Assembly (NCBI GenBank): GCA_004764695.1
Contig: SMSO01000006.1
Coordinates: forward strand, 1,034,859-1,098,858
Reading direction: 5' to 3'
Source: Schizochytrium sp. TIO01
Taxonomy: Eukaryota; Sar; Bigyra; Thraustochytrida; Thraustochytriidae
Length of the DNA stretch: 64,000 nt
Shown here: piece after piece, positions 1-9,848 of the stretch
How the letters are laid out: each line of letters starts with the position of its first letter
Numbering within the stretch: position 1 is the stretch's first letter
The notes under the pieces: generated by a model
Database searches by the model: none
Told to the model about the DNA's origin: nothing
Seen by the model: the letters and a program-made list of their open reading frames with translations, nothing else
Program-made: the position numbers and the translations under genes

Positions 1-656
1 ATTTGTCAATGTTATTCAAAGAGAGCTAAGGTAGAAGAAGTCCATGGTATCATTCCACGTGCCTTTAATTTCTAACGTGTACTAGCGTTCTCTCTGCCTT
101 ACGTCATATCTTAACGGATACAAAAACAATTTAGCTCGTGCTTGTAACAATGCGCACATACATTCTCTAATTCAGAATATTTATAAGACCGCGAGTATGG
201 AGCTTGAGTCAAGGTGTGTACCATTTGTGGGAGCACTACAATTCTAATATCAAAATAGTCTTTTACGTAGGAAACATAACTTGCCCCAGTTCTCGCCCTA
301 TCGAAAAGCTCTGAGTCTAATGTTTTTTCGAAACTCTGTTTGCCTCAAGTCACCATAGGTGGTGAAAGTGATTCAGGTTTGCTTGCTGCAGCGTTCTTAA
401 ATTGAACTCTTGTTCTCATTCTTCAATTAAAGTATTCACTTTTACCTTGATTCACAGCATGTGAGGTTGGTAGGAACAGATTAGGTGTATGTATATCAAT
501 TAGGAATCAAATTAGTTGCGGCAAGCATTGGATCACTAGTTAGTTGAGGTGGAGTTCGAGACATATTGATGCCGATGCAATAAACTAGATTGTTTGAAGT
601 CGACGAGCGGGTTACAGCTAGACAGCTTGCATTCGCATGTGCGCTGCCAAGTAAAG
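1..656. other. Upstream flank of the first gene, no gene seen
   Basis: AT-rich sequence with no long reading frame. It presumably holds the promoter and 5' untranslated region of the coiled-coil gene whose ATG is at 657. An open frame in phase with that gene extends back to a TTG at 594, but TTG is not a likely start in a nuclear gene. Confidence 0.4.
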
Positions 657-3600
657 ATGGGAAAGAAAGCCCCGCGAACCGGCGGTCGGGGTGGCAAACT
701 AGGGAGTATTGAGAACGGCGCCAATTCCGTTCGAAGCGGAGTGGAGAAGGCCTTACGGGCATACAGACAGCACGAGAAGCAAAAGGAGAAGGTGAAGCGG
801 CGTCGCCAGCGTGAAGAAAGTAATGCTGCCGCAAAACTGGATCAGATCGCGAGAGCCGTGGATGACTTGCATTTGATTGAAGATACGCATGATATACAAG
901 GCCTTCTTGAAAGCAATGATAGCTTTGAGGGTGAAATGCGCGGGGATGCATCATCGAAGCCAAAGCCTACTTTAGAGGAAGCTGGTAACTTCTTATTTAG
1001 AACTCGTGGACCTATGCTTTCGATGCAAAGTGATTCTGAGAGCAGTATGGTCATAAATCTACGAAGCCTTTGGGGAGGAGGAAGTAGCACATATACAAAC
1101 CACCTTCCTTCTATTCATTTACCCTCTGCTTCAGTAGCTGAAAACTCGTACATTTCTCATTCAAAGCACGATTCAAACAGTCCTGGGAGAAGTCGAAACC
1201 AATCTCCCTCTCCAAAGACAGAAGGGCGTGTGCGTTCAGCCGCGCATACACAGCCAACTTCGCCCAAACCGAAACGCCCCCAACAACCTACAACTAATGC
1301 AGAGAGTCCTCGTATTCCGCGGTTTCTTCGTAAACGCAACAGCCAAGACGATGAAGACAACAATAGAGATACAGACGCTTCTCCAATAAGCCGGAGTCCG
1401 AGAAAGTCCTTTATAATGGGCGGAAGCAATCGCAAATTTAGTAGTGTTACTGGCTCATATCACTCATCTTCAACTTTCTCGAGAGTTGATGTGCAGCTCA
1501 CACGAATGCACCACAGTACATTGTTGGATGAAATTACCAGGCTTGTCCAAGAGAATGCCAAATTTGCAAAGTCCCTCGCAACAATAGAAGACACTATTAA
1601 CAAACAACAAGAGCAACTGGCTGTTGTATCATTAGAGTTTAGTCAGAACACAGAAGAGTTTGAGCGTGACCAATTAGAAACCCAACGAGCAACAGAGAGA
1701 GTTGCTCATATTCGTGAACAGCTGCAGACTGTACATTCAAACTGTGATTTGAACCGGTTCCGAGAGCGACAGCTCAACCGCATGCTTTTCCGCTCACAAG
1801 ATGAACGCAATGTTGCCAAAAACCAGATGGAAAATCTCCAAAACCTTATGGATGCGCAAGGAGTACAGCAAGAAATGCGTGAGCTACAATTAAAATATAA
1901 AGAGGCGCAACAAATAGTAGAAGCTTTGCAGGCCAAACGAGTAGCTCTTGAAGAAAAGCAAAAGATTTCTCGTGAAGCATTCAAGTCTAAGTTCACGGAG
2001 CGCGCACAAATTCTTTCAGAAGTTCAACAACTTCGCATCCTTCAGATTGATACAGCATTACGCCGTAAGGAAATCGCTATGCTTGCTCAAGGCGACGTTT
2101 CGAAACGTCAGGAACGCAAATTAAAGCAGACTTCTCTCATCAACGCAAAGCGTAAAACGGCAACCGAGGGTGTGCTAGCGAATATGAAGTGTAGTGTTTC
2201 GCGTTACGAGAAAACAATTCGTAAGATTCAACAATCTACAGGTATTTGGGATGTCAATACAGTTGTTGACAGGTTTTTCTCACAAGAGTCAAAAAGAACA
2301 CACCTCGAAAAAGAGTTGGTGGAGTGCAACGAAAGACGTAAAGAGCTTGAACAGCGGCTGGTTCAAGCAACGTCACAACTGTTGCATGCAAGAGAGTATG
2401 GAGTTGACTCGTCCGGGCAAAATGTAGCTGACTTAAGTGAAATCGAAGGCCGAGTTGCAGAAAGTAGTGCACGAATGAGACACATACAAGCAGACTTTCG
2501 AGACACATACCGTCTTATTTTATCCTTAGTTGAAGGTTCTCTTACGCTAGCTCGAGGCTTATATATTACAATTCCTCCTGAGCTGCAGTCTGTACTTGAT
2601 CCAGAGGCTCTCGACGCTCCAACGTATACAGCTAACTATGGTAAAGTTGCCAAAACCTTACTTGCTGAACTATTGGGTAGGCTGGTGTATATCCTCAACT
2701 TTGCACCAAGTTGTCAAGATTTAGCTGGCGAGACTTCAGTGGAAATCGGGGGTACCCCCTCTAAGAGTCGCATACGGCGAAAGGGTTCAAATTCCTCCCA
2801 TGTGCCGGTGAGACCGCACGAGCTAATTCCCATTTCCCCGATGTCACCATCTGCTGGCTCTGGACATAAGTCCCCAATACCTCGATCTGCCTCACCTGCG
2901 GAACTTGCAACTTTGCAGCAGATGGAAAAGTCGCTCAACTCAATCCTACAGAGCCCACCCACTGCAAGTGCGTTAACACATGACAGCAATATTCGCGTCA
3001 AACCAAGACGGGACTCTGTCCCACAGCCGACAATCGTTCAGTCCTCTCCACAGAGGCTCACTATTCCGCAAGCAAGAGAGCGGGAGCATCAGCGAAAACA
3101 AACATTGAACAAAATGTTAAAAAGCATGGTAGATCCTCGAAATAAGCGGAGCACTAGCCCAGCCGATTCTCAAAGTGATGAAGGTGCTGATTCTGAAGTT
3201 GAAATGTATAGTGAGAAGCATGATATTAGTGATGATGTTACAAAGCGCAAATCTCAAGCCAGCATACCAAGTCAAGATGGTATTCTTGAGACTGAAGAAG
3301 ACACCTGCTTTGCATTTCTTCATGGTAATACATCTGTTCAATGTGATGATGTTGCAAGGGCGGTTACACGGAACTTGCGTCGACGTCAAAGCACAGGCTC
3401 AAGTGATGATAATAATGAAATATTACAACACAACCGCGTTCTCTTTAATTTACTCGGACATCGAAGATCTGATTACGGGCAGCCAGAAGCCATTTCGGCA
3501 CAAGATCTCTATAACGAAGTTCTACGAAAAGACATGAAGGTTCCGTGCTTTTCACGTGATGATATTAAGCTGCTTTCAAAACATTTGGTTAAACAAGACA

Positions 3601-3782
3601 AGCAGGCTCAGAACTTGGTAGCGAATAAGAGTTTCTCAAGGGACTTTAATCGTAAGCAAAGTACACTCACTCGTTTACGATCTAATCGGTCTTCTAAATT
3701 CACCGTTTTTTCAGATATACAAGGACCTGGGCAGGCTAAATTTAAGAGTAGCATGTCTTCAATCGTTCCTGAAAATGAGTAA
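657..3782 (+). CDS. Long coiled-coil protein, probable outer dynein arm docking complex subunit (ODAD1/ODAD3-like)
   Basis: Single-exon frame of 1041 residues from the ATG at 657, which opens with a basic Gly/Lys-rich stretch. The frame is also open from a TTG at 594, which I reject as a start. Residues 1-70 are basic, 70-280 are Ser/Pro-rich and look disordered, and about 285-600 are heptad-rich coiled coil rich in Glu, Gln, Arg and Leu. Near residues 521-555 a segment with the core QQSTGIWDVNTVV, followed by FFSQES, resembles the conserved ATGxxDxxEVxxxF motif of CCDC114/CCDC151-type docking proteins, which anchor outer dynein arms to doublet microtubules. The C-terminal third is again low-complexity, with SPR/SPK-type sites. 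The family call rests on that motif and the architecture, so another ciliary or cytoskeletal coiled-coil family is possible. Confidence 0.5.
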   Translation: MGKKAPRTGGRGGKLGSIENGANSVRSGVEKALRAYRQHEKQKEKVKRRRQREESNAAAKLDQIARAVDDLHLIEDTHDIQGLLESNDSFEGEMRGDASSKPKPTLEEAGNFLFRTRGPMLSMQSDSESSMVINLRSLWGGGSSTYTNHLPSIHLPSASVAENSYISHSKHDSNSPGRSRNQSPSPKTEGRVRSAAHTQPTSPKPKRPQQPTTNAESPRIPRFLRKRNSQDDEDNNRDTDASPISRSPRKSFIMGGSNRKFSSVTGSYHSSSTFSRVDVQLTRMHHSTLLDEITRLVQENAKFAKSLATIEDTINKQQEQLAVVSLEFSQNTEEFERDQLETQRATERVAHIREQLQTVHSNCDLNRFRERQLNRMLFRSQDERNVAKNQMENLQNLMDAQGVQQEMRELQLKYKEAQQIVEALQAKRVALEEKQKISREAFKSKFTERAQILSEVQQLRILQIDTALRRKEIAMLAQGDVSKRQERKLKQTSLINAKRKTATEGVLANMKCSVSRYEKTIRKIQQSTGIWDVNTVVDRFFSQESKRTHLEKELVECNERRKELEQRLVQATSQLLHAREYGVDSSGQNVADLSEIEGRVAESSARMRHIQADFRDTYRLILSLVEGSLTLARGLYITIPPELQSVLDPEALDAPTYTANYGKVAKTLLAELLGRLVYILNFAPSCQDLAGETSVEIGGTPSKSRIRRKGSNSSHVPVRPHELIPISPMSPSAGSGHKSPIPRSASPAELATLQQMEKSLNSILQSPPTASALTHDSNIRVKPRRDSVPQPTIVQSSPQRLTIPQAREREHQRKQTLNKMLKSMVDPRNKRSTSPADSQSDEGADSEVEMYSEKHDISDDVTKRKSQASIPSQDGILETEEDTCFAFLHGNTSVQCDDVARAVTRNLRRRQSTGSSDDNNEILQHNRVLFNLLGHRRSDYGQPEAISAQDLYNEVLRKDMKVPCFSRDDIKLLSKHLVKQDKQAQNLVANKSFSRDFNRKQSTLTRLRSNRSSKFTVFSDIQGPGQAKFKSSMSSIVPENE

Positions 3783-4208
3783 TTATTCCACCGGTGCGAT
3801 CCCATTAAATACTCATAATTTGATCCTTTTCGCTCCTCCCTCACCATTTTTTTTCTCTTTTTTTTAAATGATAAATTACGAGTTTCTTTTATTTTTTTAA
3901 AAACAAAAAGTAGTTGTGCAAATAGATGCGTTGGCAACTGTGGGGTTTCTTAAAACTGAGTCCTAGAGGTGCCCTCCTGTGATTTGTGTTTAATTTCCGC
4001 GCGGACATGGGAACGAGAACATTGAAGACATGTTTTTCTTTTTCATCCTTTGGGTCTTCCTTTGATGGGAGCTTGCGACTTGCCAGGTCCTGCATAAACT
4101 TCCCAAGTTGTAGACGTCGTTCGGACGCGCTGATCACATTGTAAAACGATAGTAACCAAGTCAAAAGTTACAGTCACTGAGACAAAGTAGCTTACTTGTG
4201 CAAGCAGA
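3783..4208. other. Intergenic spacer
   Basis: A 426-bp gap between two genes on the same strand. It starts with a T-rich 3' flank (poly-T near 3847-3866 and 3889-3898) that probably belongs to the upstream gene's 3' end. I see no gene in it. Confidence 0.5.
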
Positions 4209-4862
4209 ATGCCCAACGAGCTCTCCGCTCACCTCTACAAAGATGGGCATGTAACTCATGATTGGCAGCAATCTCGATTTCTTCAGGAGGCCTTCCAATC
4301 TGAAGACGCTCTGCGCGCTGAGGTAGAACAATATGGACAAGCTCGTCCGAAGCGGAATCGTATGCTTGACTGGTCAGACGGAGGCGCCAGTTCGACTCGG
4401 TCTGACCCGAATCAACGCAAGTTGAACACTAAATCATTTGGAAACTCTTCTCGCTCGCAAAGTTCGAGAGGATCCTACTCTACTTGCAGTTGTGGTTGTA
4501 GTGCCACAGGACGATCTTCGTTACGTTCAGGGTCGTCACGACAGGATCGATCTTGCAGAAGTAGTATGATGTCATCTGAATGCTCTAGCTTTTGTAGTTG
4601 TGACTGTCACAGTACTAGTGATTGGTCTGATTACCAATCTACGGGGCGTAGTTCTGCAATACTTACCGGGCGAACGGACTCTACACATCGTGTTGATGCG
4701 CTGCTAACACGAAAACGTAGATTAGAAGCACAACTTCAGGCACTTGAAGAAGAACTTCAAGAGACTTCTTCGTTGGCTTCTTCGTCAGCATCAGCACGGA
4801 CTACAAGTCGGAGTCTTCAGAGTACTGGAAAACACTTGAGTTCAAGATCACAACTTGCCTAA
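4209..4862 (+). CDS. Small Ser/Arg-rich protein with clustered cysteines and a C-terminal coiled coil, function unknown
   Basis: Single-exon frame of 217 residues from an ATG at 4209; not recognised. Residues 1-60 look partly ordered (His, Trp and acidic residues). Residues 60-160 are Ser-rich with two cysteine clusters, CSCGC at 93-97 and CSCDCH at 129-134, plus single Cys at 116 and 125. They lie in two loosely similar blocks that both run into a GRSS sequence. Residues 163-185 form a short predicted coiled coil (TRKRRLEAQLQALEEELQ). The tail is Ser/Thr-rich. The Cys/His spacing could bind metal but matches no zinc finger I know. It sits 0.4 kb downstream of the dynein-docking-like gene on the same strand, so a cytoskeletal role is only a guess from position. 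Confidence 0.6.
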   Translation: MPNELSAHLYKDGHVTHDWQQSRFLQEAFQSEDALRAEVEQYGQARPKRNRMLDWSDGGASSTRSDPNQRKLNTKSFGNSSRSQSSRGSYSTCSCGCSATGRSSLRSGSSRQDRSCRSSMMSSECSSFCSCDCHSTSDWSDYQSTGRSSAILTGRTDSTHRVDALLTRKRRLEAQLQALEEELQETSSLASSSASARTTSRSLQSTGKHLSSRSQLA

Positions 4863-5179
4863 AAGGGTTATCACCGCATAGTCCATTTCGCTGCTAATAC
4901 TATTTGATTTTTTGCGAGGGAAGAGAAGAAAAGGGAGAGAAAGAGAAAGGTACCTCTTCTCTGGGCACACTGAAATTATTTTTGCCCAATCAATAGGTAG
5001 ATGCAGATCTCGTTTGTGCAATTTCAAATTGAAAGCTGCTTTTGTCAGCTCTAGATGTCTACCTATCACACTAAAACCCTAACCAGGTTGTTTAGGTAAA
5101 TCAGGATCTGGTCAAGTAGTAAGTACGATCATCATGTTTTTTTGTTTATTATAAATTTACTATTATTTCTAAATAAATT
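4863..5179. other. Convergent intergenic spacer
   Basis: A 317-bp AT-rich gap between convergent 3' ends (the Ser/Cys-rich protein on + and KIFBP on -). It carries a purine tract near 4917-4950. No gene is seen. Confidence 0.5.
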
Positions 5180-7225
5180 CTAGTTGCTTTGCATGTTGCT
5201 AAGTTGCGCAATTTGCAATGGAAGGAGTTCTGCGAGCTCTTCGCAAAGTTTCTTTTCCTGTGAGAAAGCTTGGGCATCAGGGCTGAGTCGTTCTCCAGCT
5301 AAAACTTTAATTCGTTCAGCATATTTCAATTGTTCTTTCAGGAACAAAATCCTGGCTGGAATTGACCGAGGATCCGGAGGCACCATCATTCGATAAGCGT
5401 GCATAATCCAAAAATTTGCGTTCAGGTATGGAACAGAAAACTCCTCAGATGTCTCCTCATCGCCTTGTTGTTTATCTTTCGCCTCCGCCTGCTCAAACAT
5501 CGTGCAGAAATGGCTGTAGTATTTAATTACCTTCATTGCCCACTGATTAACCTTTTTGATAAGCCCGGGCGACATAGAGAGCCCTCGCATTTCCTTTGAG
5601 GAACGATCTACATTTTCAGTCTTATCTTGTTCATCTAATATAATTCGAGCAATATTTCCAAGCTCAAAAGAAATTTCTTGATGCTCTTTGAGATATACCT
5701 CTGGATTTAGCTCGTCAAGAAGACCAGCAAGTAACTTTTCACGTCGAGTATGCATAGCAATAAAGCGCTTGTGGTCAGGCTCAAAAACACTGAGATAGTT
5801 ATATAAATCAGATTGAGATCGCAGAATCTGCAGGTGAATAGTAACGTATCCGTCGAGGACATAGAAGCGTTTTGATTGAGCAAAGCAAGTATTCGCTATA
5901 TTGAACAAGTCGCGAGCTGATTCAAACGAGAGAACATCCTGAATGGCAGGAAGATCAATGTCTTCTTTTTCACGGTTATCCAAGGTCATGTTGAGCTCAA
6001 AGTGCTTTTGCTTAGAGGACTCCAGCCAAGCGTCTGAGAGAAGACCTTCGCGATCGACTGCATCGAATTCGTCGTGCGCCATTTCAATGCGCCGGAGAAG
6101 CGAAGCTCTTCGAAGGATTTGCGCGTAGAGGTCGCCACGAGACCGCTGAAGATCAGCGCGCAGAAGCTCATACTCCTCTCCACTTTGTTCGTTCTCACTA
6201 ATTTCATCAATAGCACGACCTGCGGCACAGATACAGTGAGCAGCCAGCCGGGTTTCTCCCTGTTGAACGTAGAAAGCAGAAATGCCAAGCGCATGCTTTG
6301 ACCAGGTGAAGGCATCATAACTATGTTCAAAGTTGCGTTGGCGATGCAAAGTTTGTACGCAAAGATTAGCTGACTCTTCAGCGTTACCAATAGCTGCTTC
6401 TACCTGAGCGAGGAAGAACAGGGTGCTTGTGTACTCTTGGAGATCATTTTCACTGCCAAAACGATTTTCTGCAAGAGCACGTGCCCGGCGAAGATACTTG
6501 ATTGCACGAGATGCACCTTCTGCACGGTGCGACCAGAGAATGCTCAAGTAATTATAGCCGCTCACGAGCTGAAGCAATGCACCATCGTCAAGGTGCAGAA
6601 GATCCAGATTACGTTCAAATGCCATAGGCTCTTTGTCTACCTCCTTTGCGGAAATTGCATCTTGGTCAGGTCTAGCATCATCAGAATCAAATGAATTTGC
6701 AAGCATAGGCCAAACATCTGCCCCTTCGAGGAATTCGGCGCCGCTGCGAATACTGCGTTCACCATCCGTGTTCTCTTCCGTCAAGTACATGTTGATGCCA
6801 ATTCGAATTTCTAGCATGGCCATATCTCTCTGAGCGTGAATGTCATGCGAAGCTGCGCGCAGGTTCTCACATGCATCTTGCAAAATTTTGCGAGCGTTGT
6901 ATTTGGATTTATATGGCTCAGATTCGTCACACTCCTCAAACTCGGCTTCTTCCGCAGCCTGCACTGCGGTGACGTAAATCGTAGTGCGTAAGTCATCCAG
7001 ATTTTTGGTCTCTCCGGCGTGCTCTGGGGTTTTCTTTTTGTTCGCTCCATTGCTACTGTCATGATTCTCGCTCGTGACGTTCGCATCTTCACTATAGGCA
7101 CCCTTCTCTTTATCTGCTGCGTTCTCGCTTGCCCGTTCTGACGGCACCTTGCCATCCGTACATTCCGCAGCAGGCCCCGGCGCAGCAGGCGGCGTTTGAG
7201 CAGCGATGAGTGGATCTTCAGACAT
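5180..7225 (-). CDS. KIFBP: KIF-binding protein (kinesin-binding TPR-like scaffold)
   Basis: Single-exon frame of 681 residues from an ATG at 7225. Residues 1-80 are an acidic, disordered leader. The rest is alpha-helical and TPR-like, and it follows the order of animal KIFBP (KBP/KIAA1279). Around residue 255 there is an LFFLAQVEAAIGNAEESA helix pair, then a Cys/Arg-rich helix set. Near 433-505 lie the family's most conserved stretches, including ARDLFNIANTCF, DGYVTIHLQILR and LNPEVYL. The C-terminus ends with helices like those of the animal protein. KIFBP binds motor domains of several kinesins and blocks microtubule attachment. The frame is complete, though longer than the human protein (about 620) because of the N-terminal leader. 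It shares a 432-bp divergent intergenic region with APC11. Confidence 0.88.
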   Translation of the reverse strand: MSEDPLIAAQTPPAAPGPAAECTDGKVPSERASENAADKEKGAYSEDANVTSENHDSSNGANKKKTPEHAGETKNLDDLRTTIYVTAVQAAEEAEFEECDESEPYKSKYNARKILQDACENLRAASHDIHAQRDMAMLEIRIGINMYLTEENTDGERSIRSGAEFLEGADVWPMLANSFDSDDARPDQDAISAKEVDKEPMAFERNLDLLHLDDGALLQLVSGYNYLSILWSHRAEGASRAIKYLRRARALAENRFGSENDLQEYTSTLFFLAQVEAAIGNAEESANLCVQTLHRQRNFEHSYDAFTWSKHALGISAFYVQQGETRLAAHCICAAGRAIDEISENEQSGEEYELLRADLQRSRGDLYAQILRRASLLRRIEMAHDEFDAVDREGLLSDAWLESSKQKHFELNMTLDNREKEDIDLPAIQDVLSFESARDLFNIANTCFAQSKRFYVLDGYVTIHLQILRSQSDLYNYLSVFEPDHKRFIAMHTRREKLLAGLLDELNPEVYLKEHQEISFELGNIARIILDEQDKTENVDRSSKEMRGLSMSPGLIKKVNQWAMKVIKYYSHFCTMFEQAEAKDKQQGDEETSEEFSVPYLNANFWIMHAYRMMVPPDPRSIPARILFLKEQLKYAERIKVLAGERLSPDAQAFSQEKKLCEELAELLPLQIAQLSNMQSN

Positions 7226-7657
7226 AATATAATCTCAACCTTCTTCCCTGTGACAATGCCCAGCACGTTCTCCTGGATGACCTTTGCGAAGCTGATCCTC
7301 CGCCGAGCAGAAGGACCGGAGCAATTACCGGATTGCTGCTCTCTCTATTGTTCCTGTCATTCTTTGGGCTCCAAGGCACCGTATACTTCACTTTACCTTG
7401 CTATTCTCTACTGTATAGTCTGTATAACCTACTTTACGGCTTCTGTCATCAATCAGTTTTAGCTCGCAAACGGTTATTATCATCCTCAGCATGCCTAGCT
7501 AGTATGGTCCTACGGTGCCTATTACTCGCAAATTGAAAAAGACTAAGAAGAAACTAGGACTCATGAATGCTAAAACTGAGGACCAAATCGCTTTCTTTCT
7601 GAGGATCGATTGGACTCAGACGGAGTCGCGGTTACTGCGAGGCGACCTTGGGAGCTG
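7226..7657. promoter_or_regulatory. Divergent promoter region between KIFBP and APC11
   Basis: A 432-bp gap between the ATG of KIFBP (-, 7225) and the ATG of APC11 (+, 7658). It must contain the 5' regions of both genes. I see no recognisable core motif that I would defend; the call is positional. Confidence 0.45.
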
Positions 7658-8089
7658 ATGAAGGTCCGCATCAAGAAGTGGCAGGCCGTGGCCAACTGGA
7701 AGTGGAACGTTGACGACGACGTTTGTGGCATTTGCCGGTAAGTTATGTCTGCCAAGGAGCAAGCAACCAAAGCCTCTGGGTCTGCGACTTGTGTGAACCT
7801 CGGGGTTTTGGGCCTCCTTAAGGTTTATGGGCACAGTCTGCAAACTGATAATGGTGAAGCGGGTTTTCTGACACTTTACATAAATCTATTACTTTGGGGT
7901 GATATGAACAGAATGCCTTTTGACGCCTGCTGTCCGGATTGTAGTGTCCCTGGTGATGAGTGCCCTCCAGTCTGGGGTGAGTGCAACCATGCTTTTCATA
8001 TGCACTGTATCGTGAAATGGATTGAGTCACAACAGAATGCTCGACAGCAATGTCCGATGTGCCGTGCAGACTGGGTTTTCAGAAACTAG
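7658..8089 (+). CDS. APC11: Anaphase-promoting complex RING-H2 subunit APC11 (two exons)
   Basis: Two exons: 7658-7737 (80 bp) and 7912-8089 (178 bp), split by a 174-bp GT-AG intron. Joined, they code for 85 residues, against 84 in human. The split falls inside an Arg codon, directly before a Met-Pro-Phe sequence. APC11 is the catalytic RING of the APC/C: it recruits the E2 and drives cyclin and securin ubiquitination in the nucleus and cytoplasm. Every zinc ligand expected from the human protein is at the same position: C23, C26, C51, H53, H56, C59 and the CPMC pair near the end, plus the third-zinc set C34, C37, C44, H58. The N-terminal strand with W8, W14 and W16 is also conserved. Reading exon 2 back without splicing gives a false N-terminus starting at 7745, which is intron sequence. 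Confidence 0.95.
7738..7911 (+). other. Spliceosomal intron of APC11
   Basis: A 174-bp intron starting GTAAGT and ending AACAG, phase 2 (after two bases of an Arg codon). The boundaries are fixed by the protein alignment on both sides. The intron happens to contain an open frame in phase with exon 2. Confidence 0.93.
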
Positions 8090-8669
8090 AGAGAGCGGAG
8101 GCAATCAATTTTTGCGCTGCTGTCAAATACACTGGAGCTCGTAGAAACGGGCATATCTTTGCTGCCGATCCTTTCTGCCTTGATCCCTCTGCTTTGATCC
8201 TGTTAATAACAACAGAGGCAAAGTAATTGCTAGCAGAGGCAAAGCAATTGGGATTGTCCAAACGCCATATGAAAGGCTTGAGACTATGGTGCCAATAATT
8301 TCTGTGTATGTATAGCTTCTTGGCTATGCACCAAATGATGGCAAATACATTATTGGCGAATTTCATTCTCTCAAGACAATAGCTGTTTTGCGCGTGTTTC
8401 ATAGTTTAATGTTGTCTGTTTGGGTGTTGATTATGATTTTGGTAGTGTGTAATTTAAATTCTTTCTGTGCGTAGCGGTTCACGTGCTTGTAAAGTTGTAC
8501 AAGGTTGGAGAGACAGAGCATGGGTTTCTTGTTGCATTGCGTTGAGTGTATCCGTGTTCTGGCGTATCAATCTACCCGTTCAAATTATCCATGATCGGGT
8601 CAAACACTTTTTAAACGGTGCAGAAAGTTGCATGCTTGTTTAGATAAAAGAAGATTCCGGCGGGGCTTT
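8090..8669. other. Convergent intergenic spacer
   Basis: A 580-bp gap between the 3' ends of APC11 (+) and RFC2 (-). Near 8214-8251 an AGAGGCAAAGYAATTG sequence occurs twice in direct repeat. Nothing else is seen. Confidence 0.5.
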
Positions 8670-9848
8670 CTACTCGATAGCGCAAAGGCGCGCAAGGAGT
8701 CCGGTAAGCTGCAGATTTGATTCCATGCCCTCAAGAACTCGCATATGCGTGATACCAATTTCGCGAATGAAGCCCAACTTGCGTGATTCCGGCATTTTCA
8801 GTGCCTTGCAGACCTTGAAGAATGTGTTGATCAAATCAGCGGCTGCATAGCCATGTTTGTAAAGAGCATCTAACTTCTCAGAAGCAGCCGTGATGTCTCC
8901 CTTTTCGCAGTCTTGGAGGATACCAGTGACCACACCGGGATGGGGCTGATCACATACTTTGAATACGTTGACATCAGTTACAGAGCCGAAACCTGCATGG
9001 GTGGACTGAAGGTTGTTCAAGGCATTACGCATATCTCCTTCCGCAGAAAAGATAATCGCCTCGAGACCTTTGTCGGTTGATGCAATTTTCTCTTGTGTGC
9101 AGACATATTTGATGCGTTCAAGAACATCAGCATCGCTCAAGCGAGAATAACGCAAGATGGCACAACGAGACTGAATGGGCTCGATAATCTTAGAAGATGT
9201 GTTACAAGCCAAGGCGAAGCGCGTAGTTGATGCATAAAGCTCCATGGTCCGACGCAATGCTTGCTGAGCAGCTGAAGTCATGCTGTCAGCCTCATCGAGA
9301 ATGATAATCTTGTGCGCGCCCCGAGGTAAGGTCACCTTCTTTTGAGCAAAAGACTTGATTTTGTTACGCACAACAGCGATACCACGGTCATCAGAGGCAT
9401 TGAGCTCAAGAACAGCCTCCTTGTAAGCAGGTCCGAGCATTTCGTGTGCCAATGCCAAAATACTGGTTGTTTTACCAGTACCGGGCGGACCAGCGATGAC
9501 AATGTTTGGACAGTTACCCTGCTTTGCAATTACAGCCAGACGCTTAACTGTATCCTGGTTACCCACAATATCCTCAAGCTGTTTTGCACGCGTGGTCATT
9601 ATAGAAAATTGTCATGATATGATACGTTAGTCTCTGTGTTTGGCATTCCAGTGGCCTACAGCAGGTTCCGCGAGCTCTTTGCTCAGGCAGGGAGTGTTCA
9701 ATAGCTGTAAAGACTCGGAAACAAGAAAACCTACCTTGCGAGGTCTGTACTTTTCAACCCAAGGCATTTCTGGTGGCCTCATTGCCATTTTTGCAAAACT
9801 GCTGCTCCCAACAGCGCTGGAGGAGGAGGACGACGACGAAGAGGCCAT
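8670..9848 (-). CDS. RFC2: Replication factor C subunit 2 (clamp-loader AAA+ ATPase, two exons)
   Basis: Two exons on the minus strand, 9848-9735 (114 bp) and 9578-8670 (909 bp), give a 340-residue protein; human RFC2 is 354. RFC2 is a small subunit of the RFC pentamer that loads PCNA at primer-template junctions. Joined numbering: Ser-rich leader 1-20; the RFC box start [10 protein letters not shown] ends exon 1 at residue 38; Walker A GPPGTGKT at 68-75; Walker B with DEAD at 133-136; sensor 1 near ACNTS 162-166; and the SRC arginine-finger motif at 175-177. The sequence GLLARLC near the C-terminus is typical of RFC2 (yeast Rfc4) rather than other subunits. The ATG inside the intron just before exon 2 would remove the conserved PWVEKYRP segment and is not the start. 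The gene converges with APC11. Confidence 0.94.
9579..9734 (-). other. Spliceosomal intron of RFC2
   Basis: A 156-bp phase-0 intron. On the minus strand the donor is AAG|GTAGGT and the acceptor is AAAACAG|CTTGAG. It joins the RFC-box Lys to the conserved [10 protein letters not shown] segment. The intron contains a misleading in-frame ATG seven codons before the acceptor. Confidence 0.92.

Noticed and set aside
5080-5095. CCCTAA-like word resembling a telomere repeat
   Set aside because: A single occurrence (AAACCCTAACC) in a convergent spacer; no tandem array.
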